Origin: Bacillota bacterium
GTDB taxonomy: Bacteria > Bacillota > Clostridia > Saccharofermentanales > Fastidiosipilaceae
Direction: 5' to 3'
DNA: 64,000 nt
NCBI GenBank assembly: GCA_030057555.1
Contig: JASGUU010000020.1
Location: forward strand, 104,777-168,776
Shown here piece after piece: positions 1 through 9,685 of this stretch; within the stretch, counting starts at the first letter, position 1; each line of letters starts with the position of its first letter. Both the position numbers and the translations under genes were made by a program. A model generated the notes under the pieces. That model did not search any database and was not told where the DNA came from. It was given only the letters and a program-made list of their open reading frames with translations.

Positions 1-2653
1 AGGCGCGCAGCGGCTGGAGAAAACGGAGCGAACTCGCCTTCAGGGCGGCTGGATCGCCGTCACAGAGGGAGACGCGCAGGCGGAAACGATTCTTCCCGCG
101 CTCCGGATCCGGATCCGGGCTGGTGCTGGCATGCAGGAGATTGAGCAGCAGGCCTTCGCGGCGGATGCGATAGCCGTAGCTGTTGGCATTCGTGAAGACC
201 ACGGCACGGTCGCCCCGGAGGGCGGCCATATAGCTCGAGGCGGGGCAGTCGAGCTCGGCCGGACCGCGGCTGATGGAGCCGCCGGGGATGTCATTTCGCC
301 AGCTGTCGGCTCCCACCGGCAGATACCAGGCGAGCAGCGGCACCGGCCGGCCCGCCTCCGTGCGCTCCTGCCAGTCGACGTCGAGGTCGACATCGAATCC
401 GTCTGCATCCTGATCGAGACAAACAGTTGTCGTGACAGTCGAGGGGCCGAAATGCTGCTTCATCCGGAATCCCTGGCGCAGCTCGCCGCACTCGAAATGG
501 GGCTCGATCACTTCGGTCAGATCGGCGGCGGCGGCACCCGTGTGGCGGCCGATCACCCAGCCGCTCGAGGTTTTCGCCTCGGTCTCGATGCGCCGCAGCC
601 CGCCGCGTTCGCCGGCACTTACGCGCTCCTCGTTCGTTGTCTTGTCCAGCAGACTCAGGAGCGCACCATCCGTGATGCTGAATGTGGCCCGCAGCCTGTC
701 GTTTTCCAGCACGATATCCTCATAGGGATGATGCGAGCGGATCGGGTTCTGGTAGTAGACGGGGATCTTCTCCATCGGGGCCTCGTCGAGAACCAGACTG
801 GCATAGCCGAGAGCGGGCACGGTCAGACGCACGAGCAGGCGCACATACTGGTGATCCCAGTAGCGTACCAGCTGCCGGTCCAGCAGCTGGCAGGGCAGCA
901 GACTCCCCTCATCATCACGCACGCGGATCAGACGCAGATCACCGGGCCAGTCCCAGAGCTGGAGTTCCAGCGTCTCCGTACGCTCCCGGGGCAGCTGGTT
1001 GTGTACCTGCCAGACACGCACCAGGCCGGAGCCGCGCTCCGTCTGCGTCGCCGTGTTCAGCACGCCGAGACCGAAGCCGGGACCGGCGCCCGGCGACTGC
1101 GCCATCGCCTCCGACTGGGTGCTCAGCTGCGGGATCTCCCGCCGCTCGGGAATGACACGCCGGACGAGTTCCTCCGTGTCGATCGAACGCCCGATGTCAC
1201 CGAGGGAGGCGAAGAGACGGCTGCCCGTCGCCGCGGCTACCTCCTGCAGATTGCCCAGGGCATGCTCGCGGCTCTCGCGGGTGTTCGAGCCGGTGATGAT
1301 GTCATGAAAATGCATCAGCAGGAGCTTCCGGACGGCCTCGTCCGGAATCGGAATGCGCCCCGTCCGCGGCGCCAGAGCATCCCAGACACGGGCCTCGTAG
1401 AGAGAGCGTTCGCCGCGGCGGTTCGCGGCCTTCACCCGTGACTGCGAAGTGTAGCAGCCGGTAAAGATGAAGTTGAGCTCGCGCTCGACCAGGGGCAGTC
1501 GCTCCCGGACGCTCTCCGCCGCCTCGTAGAATTCGCTGTAGCGGCCGAAGCGCAGCCGTGGCCAGAGCGGCCAGTCCATCATGGTCCGGGCCATGGTCAG
1601 ATCGCGGCGGGTGGCGCCGCCGCCGTGGTTGCCGACGCCGTAGACGATGAGACCCATGGCGAGGCCGCCCGAACGGCGCACGATATCCGGCAGGCCGATG
1701 CCGATGTGCGGCGTGATCGCCGCGTTGTACCAGTAGGGCTCGCGGTAGACGAGAACTTCGTCGCCGGGTTCCGAGCGCCAGCGGTAGAGGACATGGTCGC
1801 CGTCCACAGCGCGGCAGTGATACATCCAGGGCAGTTCACCGAGGCGGTTGAGATGGGGCATCCGGCGGGAATGGCCGAAGGTGTCCGGCTGAAAGTCCAG
1901 TTTCAGAGTGGCGGCCGGAACGCCCCAGGTTCCGGTCATGTAGCGCCGCGCCTGGGCCAGATGGTCCAGCAGCGACGCCGTCGAAGGCATGTTGCGGTCC
2001 GTCTCGACCCAGTTGGTAGCCGTGACCTCCCAGCGGCCCTCGCGGATCCGCGCCTCCATCTCGGGCTTCAGTTCCGGGGCATACTGCTCCACAATGTGAT
2101 AGACCGATGCCTGTGACTGGGCGAAATGGTAGTCCGGATCCTCCTCCAGCAGATCGAGCATGGTGCGCACCGTCGCGATAACCGCGGCGACGGTTTCATC
2201 CATGCCCCACATCCAGTTCATGTCGAGATGGGCATGTCCGACCAGAATCAGTTCCGGCCTCCGGGCGGCATCTCGAAGCTCCGCGAGACAGCCTTCCGCC
2301 CCGGCACAGACACTGTCCGTCAGCACCCCCTCGGCAGCCATGGCGGCTTCGAGAAGATCGAGCGCCCGGGCCAGCGGCTCGAGTGACAGGCCATGATCGA
2401 TTTCCGCGAGATTGAGCAGGTACTGCAGCTCGCTCAGGATGCGCAGATTCCAGAGGCTCGCGGTTTTGAGGCCGAACTGCTCCTCGTGGGGCATACCGAA
2501 GCTTTCTTCGTAGCGGAAGCGGCGCCTCCAGCCCGGCGTCTGGCGCTGCAGACCATCGAGTCTCGCGGTCAGCCCGGCATGCAGCCGCGCATCCGGGTGC
2601 GGCCCGCCGCAGACAGGCAGCTCATAGATCCTGGTATTCCCTGTTACGTTCAT
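1..2653 (-). CDS. Alpha-mannosidase, glycoside hydrolase family 38 (C-terminus beyond window)
   Basis: Translating the minus strand from the ATG at 2653, behind the purine-rich site GGGAGAAGGG, gives an open frame of 884 codons that runs off the window start. Residues 139-146 read GHAHLDMN, the GH38 zinc-binding His-x-Asp (H142, D144). Residues 256-261 read PDTFGH, whose Asp257 is the expected nucleophile. A GVGNHGGG-type motif follows at about residue 350. The distal part (LENDRLRATF, then DLDVDWQER) resembles the GH38 beta-sandwich. The family is usually 900-1,050 residues, so only a short C-terminus is missing. No signal peptide is visible, so the enzyme is probably cytoplasmic and hydrolyses alpha-mannosides or mannosylated glycans. 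It diverges from a flavin-reductase-like gene and the carbohydrate ABC importer, which could supply substrate; that link is inference. Confidence 0.93.
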   Translation of the reverse strand, partial: MNVTGNTRIYELPVCGGPHPDARLHAGLTARLDGLQRQTPGWRRRFRYEESFGMPHEEQFGLKTASLWNLRILSELQYLLNLAEIDHGLSLEPLARALDLLEAAMAAEGVLTDSVCAGAEGCLAELRDAARRPELILVGHAHLDMNWMWGMDETVAAVIATVRTMLDLLEEDPDYHFAQSQASVYHIVEQYAPELKPEMEARIREGRWEVTATNWVETDRNMPSTASLLDHLAQARRYMTGTWGVPAATLKLDFQPDTFGHSRRMPHLNRLGELPWMYHCRAVDGDHVLYRWRSEPGDEVLVYREPYWYNAAITPHIGIGLPDIVRRSGGLAMGLIVYGVGNHGGGATRRDLTMARTMMDWPLWPRLRFGRYSEFYEAAESVRERLPLVERELNFIFTGCYTSQSRVKAANRRGERSLYEARVWDALAPRTGRIPIPDEAVRKLLLMHFHDIITGSNTRESREHALGNLQEVAAATGSRLFASLGDIGRSIDTEELVRRVIPERREIPQLSTQSEAMAQSPGAGPGFGLGVLNTATQTERGSGLVRVWQVHNQLPRERTETLELQLWDWPGDLRLIRVRDDEGSLLPCQLLDRQLVRYWDHQYVRLLVRLTVPALGYASLVLDEAPMEKIPVYYQNPIRSHHPYEDIVLENDRLRATFSITDGALLSLLDKTTNEERVSAGERGGLRRIETEAKTSSGWVIGRHTGAAAADLTEVIEPHFECGELRQGFRMKQHFGPSTVTTTVCLDQDADGFDVDLDVDWQERTEAGRPVPLLAWYLPVGADSWRNDIPGGSISRGPAELDCPASSYMAALRGDRAVVFTNANSYGYRIRREGLLLNLLHASTSPDPDPERGKNRFRLRVSLCDGDPAALKASSLRFLQPLRA

Positions 2654-2834
2654 CCCTTCTCCCTCATTTCCATGCCTCACCGACTGTTAGCATGACAGCG
2701 GCGCACGAACTTTGCAAACAAAGTATAAAAAGTATAACAAAGGTCGGCCCGGCGCTGCCGAACAGGTGTAGGATGAAACACGACGAGGCTCCCATCCGCC
2801 GGATTACCGGTCCCAAGATTCTGGAGGTCATAAT

Positions 2835-3377
2835 ATGCAGATTCAGTTCGAAAACTTCGCCCGGGCTTACTACGACGTGTTTGCCCTCTTCAACCAGCGC
2901 TGGGCTCTGTGCACAGCCGGCACACCGGAGGAATTCAACACCATGACCATCGGCTGGGGCTCCATGGGAACCATCTGGGGACCGGCCGGGCAGGGGCGCT
3001 CCATCCTGACCGTCTATCTGCGCGAGCAGCGCTACACTACCGAAATACTGCAGAGGCACGAACGCTTCACAGTTTCCTTCTTTCCTGAGGAGTACCGCCG
3101 CGACCTGAGCCTCCTCGGCACGAAATCCGGACGTGACGAACCCGACAAAATCGCGCTCACCAGACTGACTCCCCGGCCCCTGGGTAACGCCGTCGGCTTC
3201 GCGGAGGCCGAGCTGACCTTTGTCTGCAGGAAAATCTACCGTCATAAGATGACCCTGGACGAGCTGCCGGACTTCGCCCGTGACACGTTCTATCCCACCG
3301 GCAACCTGCATTACCTTTATATGGGTGAGATTGAGGACGCCTTCGGGACAGCAGCCGGCGGACAGACCGGGGCATAG
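2835..3377 (+). CDS. Flavin reductase-like FMN-binding protein
   Basis: This 180-residue protein has the flavin reductase-like (RutF/DIM6-NTAB) fold signature. An early NTMTIGWGSMG segment at about residues 35-45 is typical of the FMN-phosphate region, and FTVSFFPEE lies at about 79-87. These proteins bind FMN and either reduce flavin with NAD(P)H or act as stand-alone FMN proteins. The substrate cannot be told here. The ATG at 2835 follows GGAGGT at 2822-2827 with good spacing. There is no signal peptide, so it is cytoplasmic. It is divergent from the GH38 gene across a 181-bp region that must hold both promoters, and it lies 249 bp ahead of the ABC permease. A role in the glycan locus is not evident. 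Confidence 0.8.
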   Translation: MQIQFENFARAYYDVFALFNQRWALCTAGTPEEFNTMTIGWGSMGTIWGPAGQGRSILTVYLREQRYTTEILQRHERFTVSFFPEEYRRDLSLLGTKSGRDEPDKIALTRLTPRPLGNAVGFAEAELTFVCRKIYRHKMTLDELPDFARDTFYPTGNLHYLYMGEIEDAFGTAAGGQTGA

Positions 3378-3626
3378 CGGCAGGCACTCCGGCGCAGCAC
3401 GGAGGCGGCGGAGCATTCTGACTGCCCAAATCTGCCTGCTGCGAGAGCCCGTGCCTCCATGCGGCCAAAACCGTTTTCGCACCCTGTCATTCAGGGCGTG
3501 CTCTCCGGCGCCCATATTTCGTTCGGAATCCTTCCTAAATATGCTAAGCTTATGTTAGATGCCCGCTGTTCCCTGTGGCATTGAGCCCTATTTGCGATTT
3601 GCAGAAGCTGCAGAAGGATGTGGACG

Positions 3627-4607
3627 ATGGCAAAACAATGGAAAGCCCGGAGAGAGAGTCGGGAGATCACCGTGACGAACTCTGCCGGCGAGACAGTGGT
3701 GCTCGGACGCCGGAGGCGCTCTTTGCGTACCTTCATCCCCTTCTATGTGATGCTGGTCATCCCGGTCGTCTGGTACCTTGTCTTTCATTATTATCCGATG
3801 ACGGGTCTGCTGATTGCCTTTCAGAAATACAGTTTCAAGGGAGGCTTCTACCGCAACCCCTGGGTGGGTCTGCGCTATTTCCGCGACTTTCTCGGCGACC
3901 CCGTCTTCTGGTCACTGATCCGCAACACCCTGGTCATCAGCATCTCGAAGCTGATCTTCGCCTTCCCGGCACCGATCATCCTCGCCCTGATGCTGAACGA
4001 GGTAAACGTACCCTGGTACAAGCGCACCATTCAGACCGTGTCCTATCTGCCGCACTTCGTCTCCTGGGCCGTCGTCGCCGCCCTGATTCATAAGTTCTTC
4101 GGCCTCTACAACGGTCTCTTCAACGACCTGCGCATCGCGAACGGCGAAGCGCCCTATTTCTACCTCGGCGATCGCAATCTCTTCCTGCCCTTCGTTGTCC
4201 TCAGCGACATCTGGAAGGGGGTCGGCTTCGGCTCGATTGTCTACCTCGCCGCCCTCTCCGGCGTCGACCCCGCCCTTTACGAGGCGGCAACCATCGACGG
4301 CGCCAACGGCCGTCAGCGCATGTGGCATATCACCCTGCCGTCCATCGCCCCGACCATCGGCATCATGCTGCTGATGAACATCGGCGGTCTCTTCGGCGCC
4401 AACATGGAGCAGATCCTGCTGCTGCAGACGCCGGCCACCTTCGATATCTCGGAAGTGCTCGACACCTACATTCTGAAGCGCGGCATCATGATGAATCAGC
4501 CCGACTATGCGGCGGCGGTCACCATCTTCCGCTCGACGATCAGTCTGGGCCTCGTCGCCGCCGTGAACACAATCTCGAAGAAGCTCTCGGGCATCTCGCT
4601 CTGGTAG
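3627..4607 (+). CDS. Carbohydrate ABC transporter permease, LplB type
   Basis: This integral membrane permease belongs to the binding-protein-dependent family (MalF side, LplB/YteP subgroup). About six membrane segments start near residue 30 (FIPFYVMLVIPVVWYLVF). The EAA loop, which docks the ATPase, is seen as YEAATIDGANGRQRMWHITLP at about residues 215-235. An upstream in-frame ATG at 3618 abuts the AGAAGG site (3612-3617) with no spacing, so the ATG at 3627 (9-nt spacing) is the more likely start. It is followed by a second permease and a binding lipoprotein in the same direction. No ATPase is encoded, as is common in this subgroup, where a shared MsmX-type ATPase energises several importers. 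The substrate is probably an oligosaccharide or glycan fragment, judged only from family and the mannosidase nearby. Confidence 0.9.
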   Translation: MAKQWKARRESREITVTNSAGETVVLGRRRRSLRTFIPFYVMLVIPVVWYLVFHYYPMTGLLIAFQKYSFKGGFYRNPWVGLRYFRDFLGDPVFWSLIRNTLVISISKLIFAFPAPIILALMLNEVNVPWYKRTIQTVSYLPHFVSWAVVAALIHKFFGLYNGLFNDLRIANGEAPYFYLGDRNLFLPFVVLSDIWKGVGFGSIVYLAALSGVDPALYEAATIDGANGRQRMWHITLPSIAPTIGIMLLMNIGGLFGANMEQILLLQTPATFDISEVLDTYILKRGIMMNQPDYAAAVTIFRSTISLGLVAAVNTISKKLSGISLW

Positions 4608-4645
4608 CGACGAGCCGCAAAGCACCGTGAGGGAAGGACAGTAAA

Positions 4646-5578
4646 ATGAGTTCTGGAGTATCAGGCCACAGCTATCTGAAAAAGAGTCGCGGTTACTATG
4701 TCATTCAGGCGATCAACTATACGCTGCTGCTCGGGCTCGGATTAATTACTCTCTACCCGTTCTGGTACGCCTTTGTGCTCGCCTTCAACGATGGCAACGA
4801 CGCGATGCGCGGGGGCATTTACATCTGGCCGCGTATCTTCTCGCTCGACAACTTCCAGGTCGCCTTCCGCAACCGCCTGATCCGCCCGGCCTTTACCATC
4901 TCAATTTCGCGTACCGCGCTCGCCATTATCATCGGTGTCACGATGCAGGCGATGATGGCCTACGCACTGACCAAGCGTGATCTGCCGGGGCGCAGCGGCA
5001 TCATCTTCTTTTTCTACTTCACCACCCTCTTCGGCGGTGGTCTCGCACCTACCTATATCCTCTATCGACAGATCGGCCTGCTGAATAATTTCTGGGTCTA
5101 TGTCATTCCCGGCATCTTCAGCTTCTTCAATGCGATCATTCTGCGCACGGCCTTCTACTCGGTTCCCGACTCGCTCTCGGAGTCGGCCCGCATCGACGGC
5201 GCCTCGGAATTCCGCATTTTCTTCCAGATCATTATTCCCCTCTCGCTGCCCACCATCGCGACCATCGCGCTCTTTATCGGCGTCGGCAACTGGAACGACT
5301 GGTTTACGGGCCAGTACTTCGTCCCCAATAAAAAGCTCTGGCCGGCGGCTACCCTGCTCAACGACCTGATGAACACATTCCAGCAGTCAGCCACGGCGAC
5401 CACCACCGGCGGCCAGGCGCAGGTCAACGAGGCGCTCGCCGGCGGTCAGGCGCGTGTGACCGCGGAATCGGTCAAGATGGCCTTCCTCGTCATTCTCACG
5501 ATGCCCATTATCGTGATTTACCCGTTCGTACAGAAATACTTCGTCAAGGGGGTGATGATCGGCTCGATTAAGGAATAA
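4646..5578 (+). CDS. Carbohydrate ABC transporter permease, YtcP type
   Basis: This 310-residue partner permease is of the MalG-side YtcP subgroup. It has six predicted membrane segments, the first around residues 22-45 (INYTLLLGLGLITLYPFWYAFVLAF). The EAA loop SESARIDGASEFRIFFQIIIPLSLP lies around residues 178-202. A 30-residue polar insertion rich in Gly, Ala, Thr and Gln (about residues 248-275) separates the last two membrane segments, and the protein ends in the YtcP-typical KYFVKGVMIGSIKE. The start at 4646 has GGAAGGA about 7 nt upstream. It lies 38 bp after the first permease and 66 bp before the binding protein, so the three are presumably co-transcribed and form one importer. Confidence 0.9.
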   Translation: MSSGVSGHSYLKKSRGYYVIQAINYTLLLGLGLITLYPFWYAFVLAFNDGNDAMRGGIYIWPRIFSLDNFQVAFRNRLIRPAFTISISRTALAIIIGVTMQAMMAYALTKRDLPGRSGIIFFFYFTTLFGGGLAPTYILYRQIGLLNNFWVYVIPGIFSFFNAIILRTAFYSVPDSLSESARIDGASEFRIFFQIIIPLSLPTIATIALFIGVGNWNDWFTGQYFVPNKKLWPAATLLNDLMNTFQQSATATTTGGQAQVNEALAGGQARVTAESVKMAFLVILTMPIIVIYPFVQKYFVKGVMIGSIKE

Positions 5579-5644
5579 GAATCAAGCAGAAATAACACAG
5601 GACATGACGCCCTGCAAAGGGCGCAAACAAGGAGGTTAGGTAGT

Positions 5645-7573
5645 TTGAAGAAAAGAATATCCTTTATCGCGGCCGTACTGGCCGTAGTGATGCTTCTCGC
5701 CGCCTGCGGAGGAACGGCTGCCACGACGGCTGCGCCGACCACGGCCGCACCGAAGACAGAAGCGCCCGAGACGGAAGCACCGAAAACGGAGAAGCCCGAA
5801 ACCGAGGCGCCGGAGACCGATGCTCCCGAGACCGAGGCACCGGAGACCGAAGCGCCTGAAACAGAGGCCCCGGAGACGGAAGCTCCCGAGACGGAAGCAC
5901 CCGAAACCGAGGCGCCGGAGACGGAAGCTCCCGAGACGGAAGCGCCCGAAACCGAGGCGCCGGAAACGGAAGGCCCGGAGATCAGCGCCGATGCACCGAC
6001 TGCAGTCGTCCCCTACGAGACCGTGGAAAGCTACGATGATGTGAAGACCTACTCCTTCCTCATGTGCTGGAACGGTGGCGCAGGCGCCTTCCCCTTCGGC
6101 TTCAACGATGGCGCGATCGCCAAGGCGCTCGAGGAGCGTACCGGCGTCCGTCTCGAGGCCGAAACCATCGTCTCCTCCGAGCGTGAGAAGCTGGCTCAGG
6201 TCTTCATGAGCGGCATCGTGCCGGATATCACCAACGCACCGCACTGGAGCACCAACCCCGGCGGCGAGGGCGAACTGATCAAGAACGCGGCGATCGACGG
6301 TCTGCTGCTGAACCTGGTCGGCCTCTACGAGCGCTTCCCGAACATCGTCCGTTCGATGACCGAAGGCGTCTCCTCCGTCTACCTCGCACGTGACCTCGAG
6401 CACCCCGACTACGAAGGCGCCCGCTATGTCATCCCGACTCAGACACCCCGCACCGATGCCGACGTCCAGAACTGGGCCTATGGTATCTTCGTGCGCAAGG
6501 ACATCCTCGAGGATCTCGGCTACGAGCCTGCTGACATCAATACGCAGGACAAGCTCTACACCTTCCTGACCGAGATCCGGGATGGCGGCTATGTCGACAT
6601 CAACGATCGTCCCGTCATCCCCGCCGGTTCCTGGCACAACGGCTGGAGCTACAACAGCCTGATCAACGGCTTCTCCGATCTGAGCGCCACCGGCTGGTAT
6701 GTCGATGAAGACGGCAAGGTCCAGAATGATATCTTCGCCGACTGGCAGGTTGACCGTCTGCTGTACATGCGCAAACTGGTCAATGAGGGTCTCTTCGACG
6801 TCGAGAGCCTGACCCACACCGACTCCGTCGCCCGCGAGAAGGCCTCCACCGGCCGCGTCGCGGTCATCACCGGTCACTATCCGCACGTGCGCGGCGCCTT
6901 CCAGGCCAACCTCTATCTGACCAACCCCGAGATGGAATACGTCCCGGTTGGCCCGCTGCAGAACGACGAGGGCAAGATCCCGACGACCTGGAACCGCCAC
7001 GGCCGCACCGGCTCGCCCGTCCTCTTCTTCAACGCCGACATCGAGGAGCCCGAGCGCGCTCTGAACATGGTCGACTTTATCAACTCCGATGAGGGCCTGC
7101 TGCTGTCGTCCTTCGGTATTGAGGGCACACACTACAACTTCGAGGACGGCATCCCCGTCCGCACCGAAGAGTGGGACAAGATCAGCAAGGAAGACCCCGA
7201 GCGCTACAACCTCGAAGGCTTCGGCATCGGCGGCCAGTTCATCGGCGCCGACCCCTTCAAGGGCTGGGGTTGGGATGCCAGCTACATGGAAGATGGCTAT
7301 GTCAACGCCCGCGAATTCGTTCCCATGCAGTTCTTCGATGGCAAGACCTTTGATGACCTCGCCCAGGAATGGGAAGGCCGCAAGGAGTACGACGAGCTGA
7401 TGTCCACCATCAACTGGGGCGATGACCAGAAGCGCGCGATCGCCGCGGAAAGCGACGAGGCCGCCATCGAGATCCTCGAGAACTATCGCAACCGCATGCT
7501 CGAGGCCGGCATGGAAGAGATGATCGCCTACATCCAGGCCGCCTACGACGAGGATCCCTCGATCATCTACTAA
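5645..7573 (+). CDS. Extracellular solute-binding lipoprotein (carbohydrate type) with TEAPE-repeat linker
   Basis: This 642-residue protein starts at TTG (5645), chosen because AGGAGG sits 10 nt upstream and the signal peptide begins there. The lipobox LLAAC puts the lipidated Cys at residue 21. Residues 37-112 are an almost pure hexad repeat of PETEAP type, a long acidic linker lifting the binding domain off the membrane. The globular part (from about 130 to the end) has the features of the large LipO/YtcQ-type binding proteins paired with LplB/YtcP permeases, for example WAYGIFVRKDILEDLGYEPADINT at about 278-301. It captures the substrate for the two upstream permeases. A perfect 12-bp stem-loop terminator follows. 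The ligand cannot be deduced. Confidence 0.9.
   Translation: MKKRISFIAAVLAVVMLLAACGGTAATTAAPTTAAPKTEAPETEAPKTEKPETEAPETDAPETEAPETEAPETEAPETEAPETEAPETEAPETEAPETEAPETEAPETEGPEISADAPTAVVPYETVESYDDVKTYSFLMCWNGGAGAFPFGFNDGAIAKALEERTGVRLEAETIVSSEREKLAQVFMSGIVPDITNAPHWSTNPGGEGELIKNAAIDGLLLNLVGLYERFPNIVRSMTEGVSSVYLARDLEHPDYEGARYVIPTQTPRTDADVQNWAYGIFVRKDILEDLGYEPADINTQDKLYTFLTEIRDGGYVDINDRPVIPAGSWHNGWSYNSLINGFSDLSATGWYVDEDGKVQNDIFADWQVDRLLYMRKLVNEGLFDVESLTHTDSVAREKASTGRVAVITGHYPHVRGAFQANLYLTNPEMEYVPVGPLQNDEGKIPTTWNRHGRTGSPVLFFNADIEEPERALNMVDFINSDEGLLLSSFGIEGTHYNFEDGIPVRTEEWDKISKEDPERYNLEGFGIGGQFIGADPFKGWGWDASYMEDGYVNAREFVPMQFFDGKTFDDLAQEWEGRKEYDELMSTINWGDDQKRAIAAESDEAAIEILENYRNRMLEAGMEEMIAYIQAAYDEDPSIIY
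5753..5980 (+). repeat. In-frame 18-bp hexad repeat (PETEAP linker)
   Basis: About twelve tandem copies of an 18-bp unit encode Pro-Glu-Thr-Glu-Ala-Pro within the binding lipoprotein. Copies differ mainly at third positions (gag/gaa, gcg/gca/gct), so the amino-acid pattern is better conserved than the DNA. This suggests selection for the linker. Such arrays can change length by slippage. Confidence 0.9.
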
Positions 7574-7606
7574 GTCTTAGCCTGAGCGGCCAAAAGCCGC
7601 ACACGG

Positions 7607-7636
7607 AAAGGGCCGGTCATAGCGACCGGCCCTTTT
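7607..7636 (+). terminator. Rho-independent terminator after the carbohydrate importer
   Basis: A perfect 12-bp stem (7607-7618 with 7624-7635) and a 5-nt loop, ending in TTTT. It lies 33 bp after the binding-protein stop and between converging genes, so it may act in both directions. Confidence 0.9.
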
Positions 7637-7661
7637 GCCTGTGCCATTCATTGCGTTGACG

Positions 7662-8555
7662 TCATGGCGCCCCGCCTGCAGCGGTGGGGAACTCGTCCTC
7701 CTCAGACAGCAGATCGTCACTCGTGAGGTCCCAGGGCTCATAGATGGACGGGACGTCGCTGAGCAGGCGCTTCGTATAGTCCGACTTGGGATGCAGGATC
7801 ACTTCGTCCGAGGTGCCCTGTTCGACGAACTGGCCGCTCTTCATGATGTAGATCGTGTCAGAGACATAATAGGCGAGGCCAATATCGTGGGTGATGAAGA
7901 CGATTGTCATGTCCTCCTCGTCACGCAGCTTCAGCAGCATGTCGAGGATGGTCGCCCGCGAACAGGCATCGACCATGGAGGTCGGCTCGTCGGCAATCAG
8001 GAGTTTGGGTTTCAGAATGTAGATGCGCGCGATCATCAGGCGCTGCATCTGGCCGCCGGAGAGTTCGAAGGGATACTTGTTGGTCAGCTCGGCGAAGCGC
8101 AGATTGACGAAGGAGCAGGCCTCCGTCATAATTTCGACCTTCTGTGCATAGGGCAGGTCTTTCTGCCCGCGCAGCTCGATGCAGTTCAGGAGAACCTTGT
8201 CGATCTTGCTGAAGACGTTGTAGGTCGAAAAGGGATCCTGGAAAATTGCCTGAATGTTCTTCCAGTACTCCCGCTTCTCGGCTGTGGTCCCGAAGGCCCG
8301 GGGCTGCCCATAGAGCTCCAGCTGGCCCTCGGTGATCGAGGTCAGGCCCAGAATCATTTTTGCCAGGGTAGTCTTGCCGGAGCCGCTTTCGCCCACGATG
8401 GAGACGATCTCGCCCCGTCTGAATTTGAAGTTGACATTGTCGACGGCCCGGTTCGCGCGGCGCCCCATGCCATAGACCTTGCTCATGTTCTTCCCTTCGA
8501 GGAAGGTTTCGGTCAACTCCCGGCGCTTAACTTTGACGCGATCTGTCTCAGCCAT
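7662..8555 (-). CDS. Peptide/nickel ABC transporter ATPase, DppF/OppF type
   Basis: This 297-residue ATPase has Walker [10 protein letters not shown] at residues 55-63, the LSGGQMQRL signature near the middle, Walker B LLIADEP and a downstream switch His (FITHD). The N-terminal [18 protein letters not shown] region is the usual DppF start. It is the last gene of a minus-strand operon (binding proteins, two permeases, two ATPases) and begins 2 bp after the upstream ATPase ends, so the two are translationally linked. It powers import of peptides or a related ligand from the cytoplasmic face. The last 40 residues are acidic and lack the usual cysteine-rich tail. Confidence 0.92.
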   Translation of the reverse strand: MAETDRVKVKRRELTETFLEGKNMSKVYGMGRRANRAVDNVNFKFRRGEIVSIVGESGSGKTTLAKMILGLTSITEGQLELYGQPRAFGTTAEKREYWKNIQAIFQDPFSTYNVFSKIDKVLLNCIELRGQKDLPYAQKVEIMTEACSFVNLRFAELTNKYPFELSGGQMQRLMIARIYILKPKLLIADEPTSMVDACSRATILDMLLKLRDEEDMTIVFITHDIGLAYYVSDTIYIMKSGQFVEQGTSDEVILHPKSDYTKRLLSDVPSIYEPWDLTSDDLLSEEDEFPTAAGGAP

Positions 8556-8557
8556 GA

Positions 8558-9670
<1,113 letters not shown>

Positions 9671-9685
9671 GGTCTCCTCCCTCCT

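Noticed and set aside
131..1441. Long plus-strand open frame opposite the mannosidase
   Set aside because: It is antisense to a GH38 gene with clear motifs; the frame is open because of GC-rich codon bias. No family features.
5636..7132. Long minus-strand frame with Gly/Leu/Arg/Phe repeats opposite the carbohydrate-binding protein
   Set aside because: Its repeats are the complement of the TEAPE-coding array. The plus strand has the signal peptide, lipobox and binding domain.
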